A stretch of 64,000 nucleotides of DNA, taken from Acanthosoma haemorrhoidale (taxonomy: Eukaryota; Arthropoda; Insecta; Hemiptera; Acanthosomatidae). The stretch covers positions 40,313,754 through 40,377,753 of the forward strand of contig OV884011.1 of NCBI GenBank assembly GCA_930367205.1, in the 5' to 3' direction. The stretch's first letter is position 1. Every line of letters begins with the position of its first letter. This document shows, piece after piece, positions 63,504 to 64,000 of the stretch. Position numbers and translations under genes: made by a program. A model generated the notes under the pieces. The model ran no database searches, had not been told where the DNA came from, and worked only from the letters and a program-made list of their open reading frames with translations.

Positions 63504-64000
63504 GTAAGCTCACAATTTTATCCTCTTATAAAAATGTTGAATATTCAACATAATCGATTAAATTCAAAAACAATTGGTCAAATTCAAAAACAGATGATGG
63601 TTTTCAATTTGTGTTTTTAAACTAGTTAGAAAAATAAATTAATGGCAGACAAGAGGGGTTTGTGTAATAATATACATTGATGTAATATATATATAATCAC
63701 TATAATTAATTAGTATTATGGATTTTTCACAAGAAAAAATTTCTATTTTTGCCACTTTATTTGTTTTACTTAATTTATAGTAATTTAAATTCAATACTAT
63801 TTTTGTATATTTGTATATACTATATTTTTAGAGAGAATTAGTTTTAATAATTTTTAACAAAAAATATGATTTTTTAGCAGATAGGAAATTATGTTATATT
63901 TTTTGGTCCATCATGAATTTCATCAATGAAAATTTTAAAAAAAAATTTTTAAGTAATTAGTTGAAATATAAACCCAGAAGGATAATAAAAATCGCCCTTT

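Overview
The window comes from an AT-rich arthropod nuclear genome, most likely an insect. The reasons are multi-exon genes with canonical GT-AG introns, an intact animal-type hAT transposon, and exons of an insect-type odorant-binding protein in the right flank. The exact order is not determined; a hemipteran is possible. This is not prokaryotic sequence: most open frames are short, and they recur only because the DNA is repeated.

Positions 1-58756 are one head-to-tail tandem array of about 20 units, and the array runs off the left edge of the window. The basic unit is 2959-2972 bp. Each complete unit carries, on the minus strand, a two-exon coding gene for ELOF1/Elf1, the small zinc-ribbon transcription elongation factor. 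The spliced product is 82 residues; human ELOF1 has 83. Each unit also carries its own candidate initiator, GC-rich promoter element and two candidate 5'UTR exons, so each looks like a self-contained transcription unit. Fourteen copies have an intact coding sequence (units 1-11, 13, 15 and 17). Six (units 12, 14, 16, 18, 19 and 20) share one deletion of about 353 bp that removes coding exon 1, including the start codon and the first zinc-binding cysteine pair.

Unit starts used here: 1, 2963, 5925, 8897, 11869, 17356, 20318, 23288, 26258, 29217, 32177, 35146, 37762, 40731, 43347, 46316, 48932, 51901, 54517 and 57137. From 32177 on, intact and deleted units alternate as a dimer of 5585 bp. Two dimers form an 11170-bp tetramer present twice (32177-43346 and 43347-54516), a higher-order repeat. 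Unit 20 is cut off at 58756.

Unit 5 is interrupted by a 2517-bp hAT element (13199-15715) with an 8-bp target duplication and an intact 601-aa BED-finger transposase. It lies inside the predicted first intron of that ELOF1 copy.

Right of the array, on the plus strand, four exons (59569-60952) encode the C-terminal two thirds of an odorant-binding-like protein. Its first exon(s) are not visible and the expected sixth cysteine is replaced. The remainder to 64000 is AT-rich, mostly non-coding DNA with a diverged short duplication, a 26-T run and one weak candidate exon near 63.4 kb.
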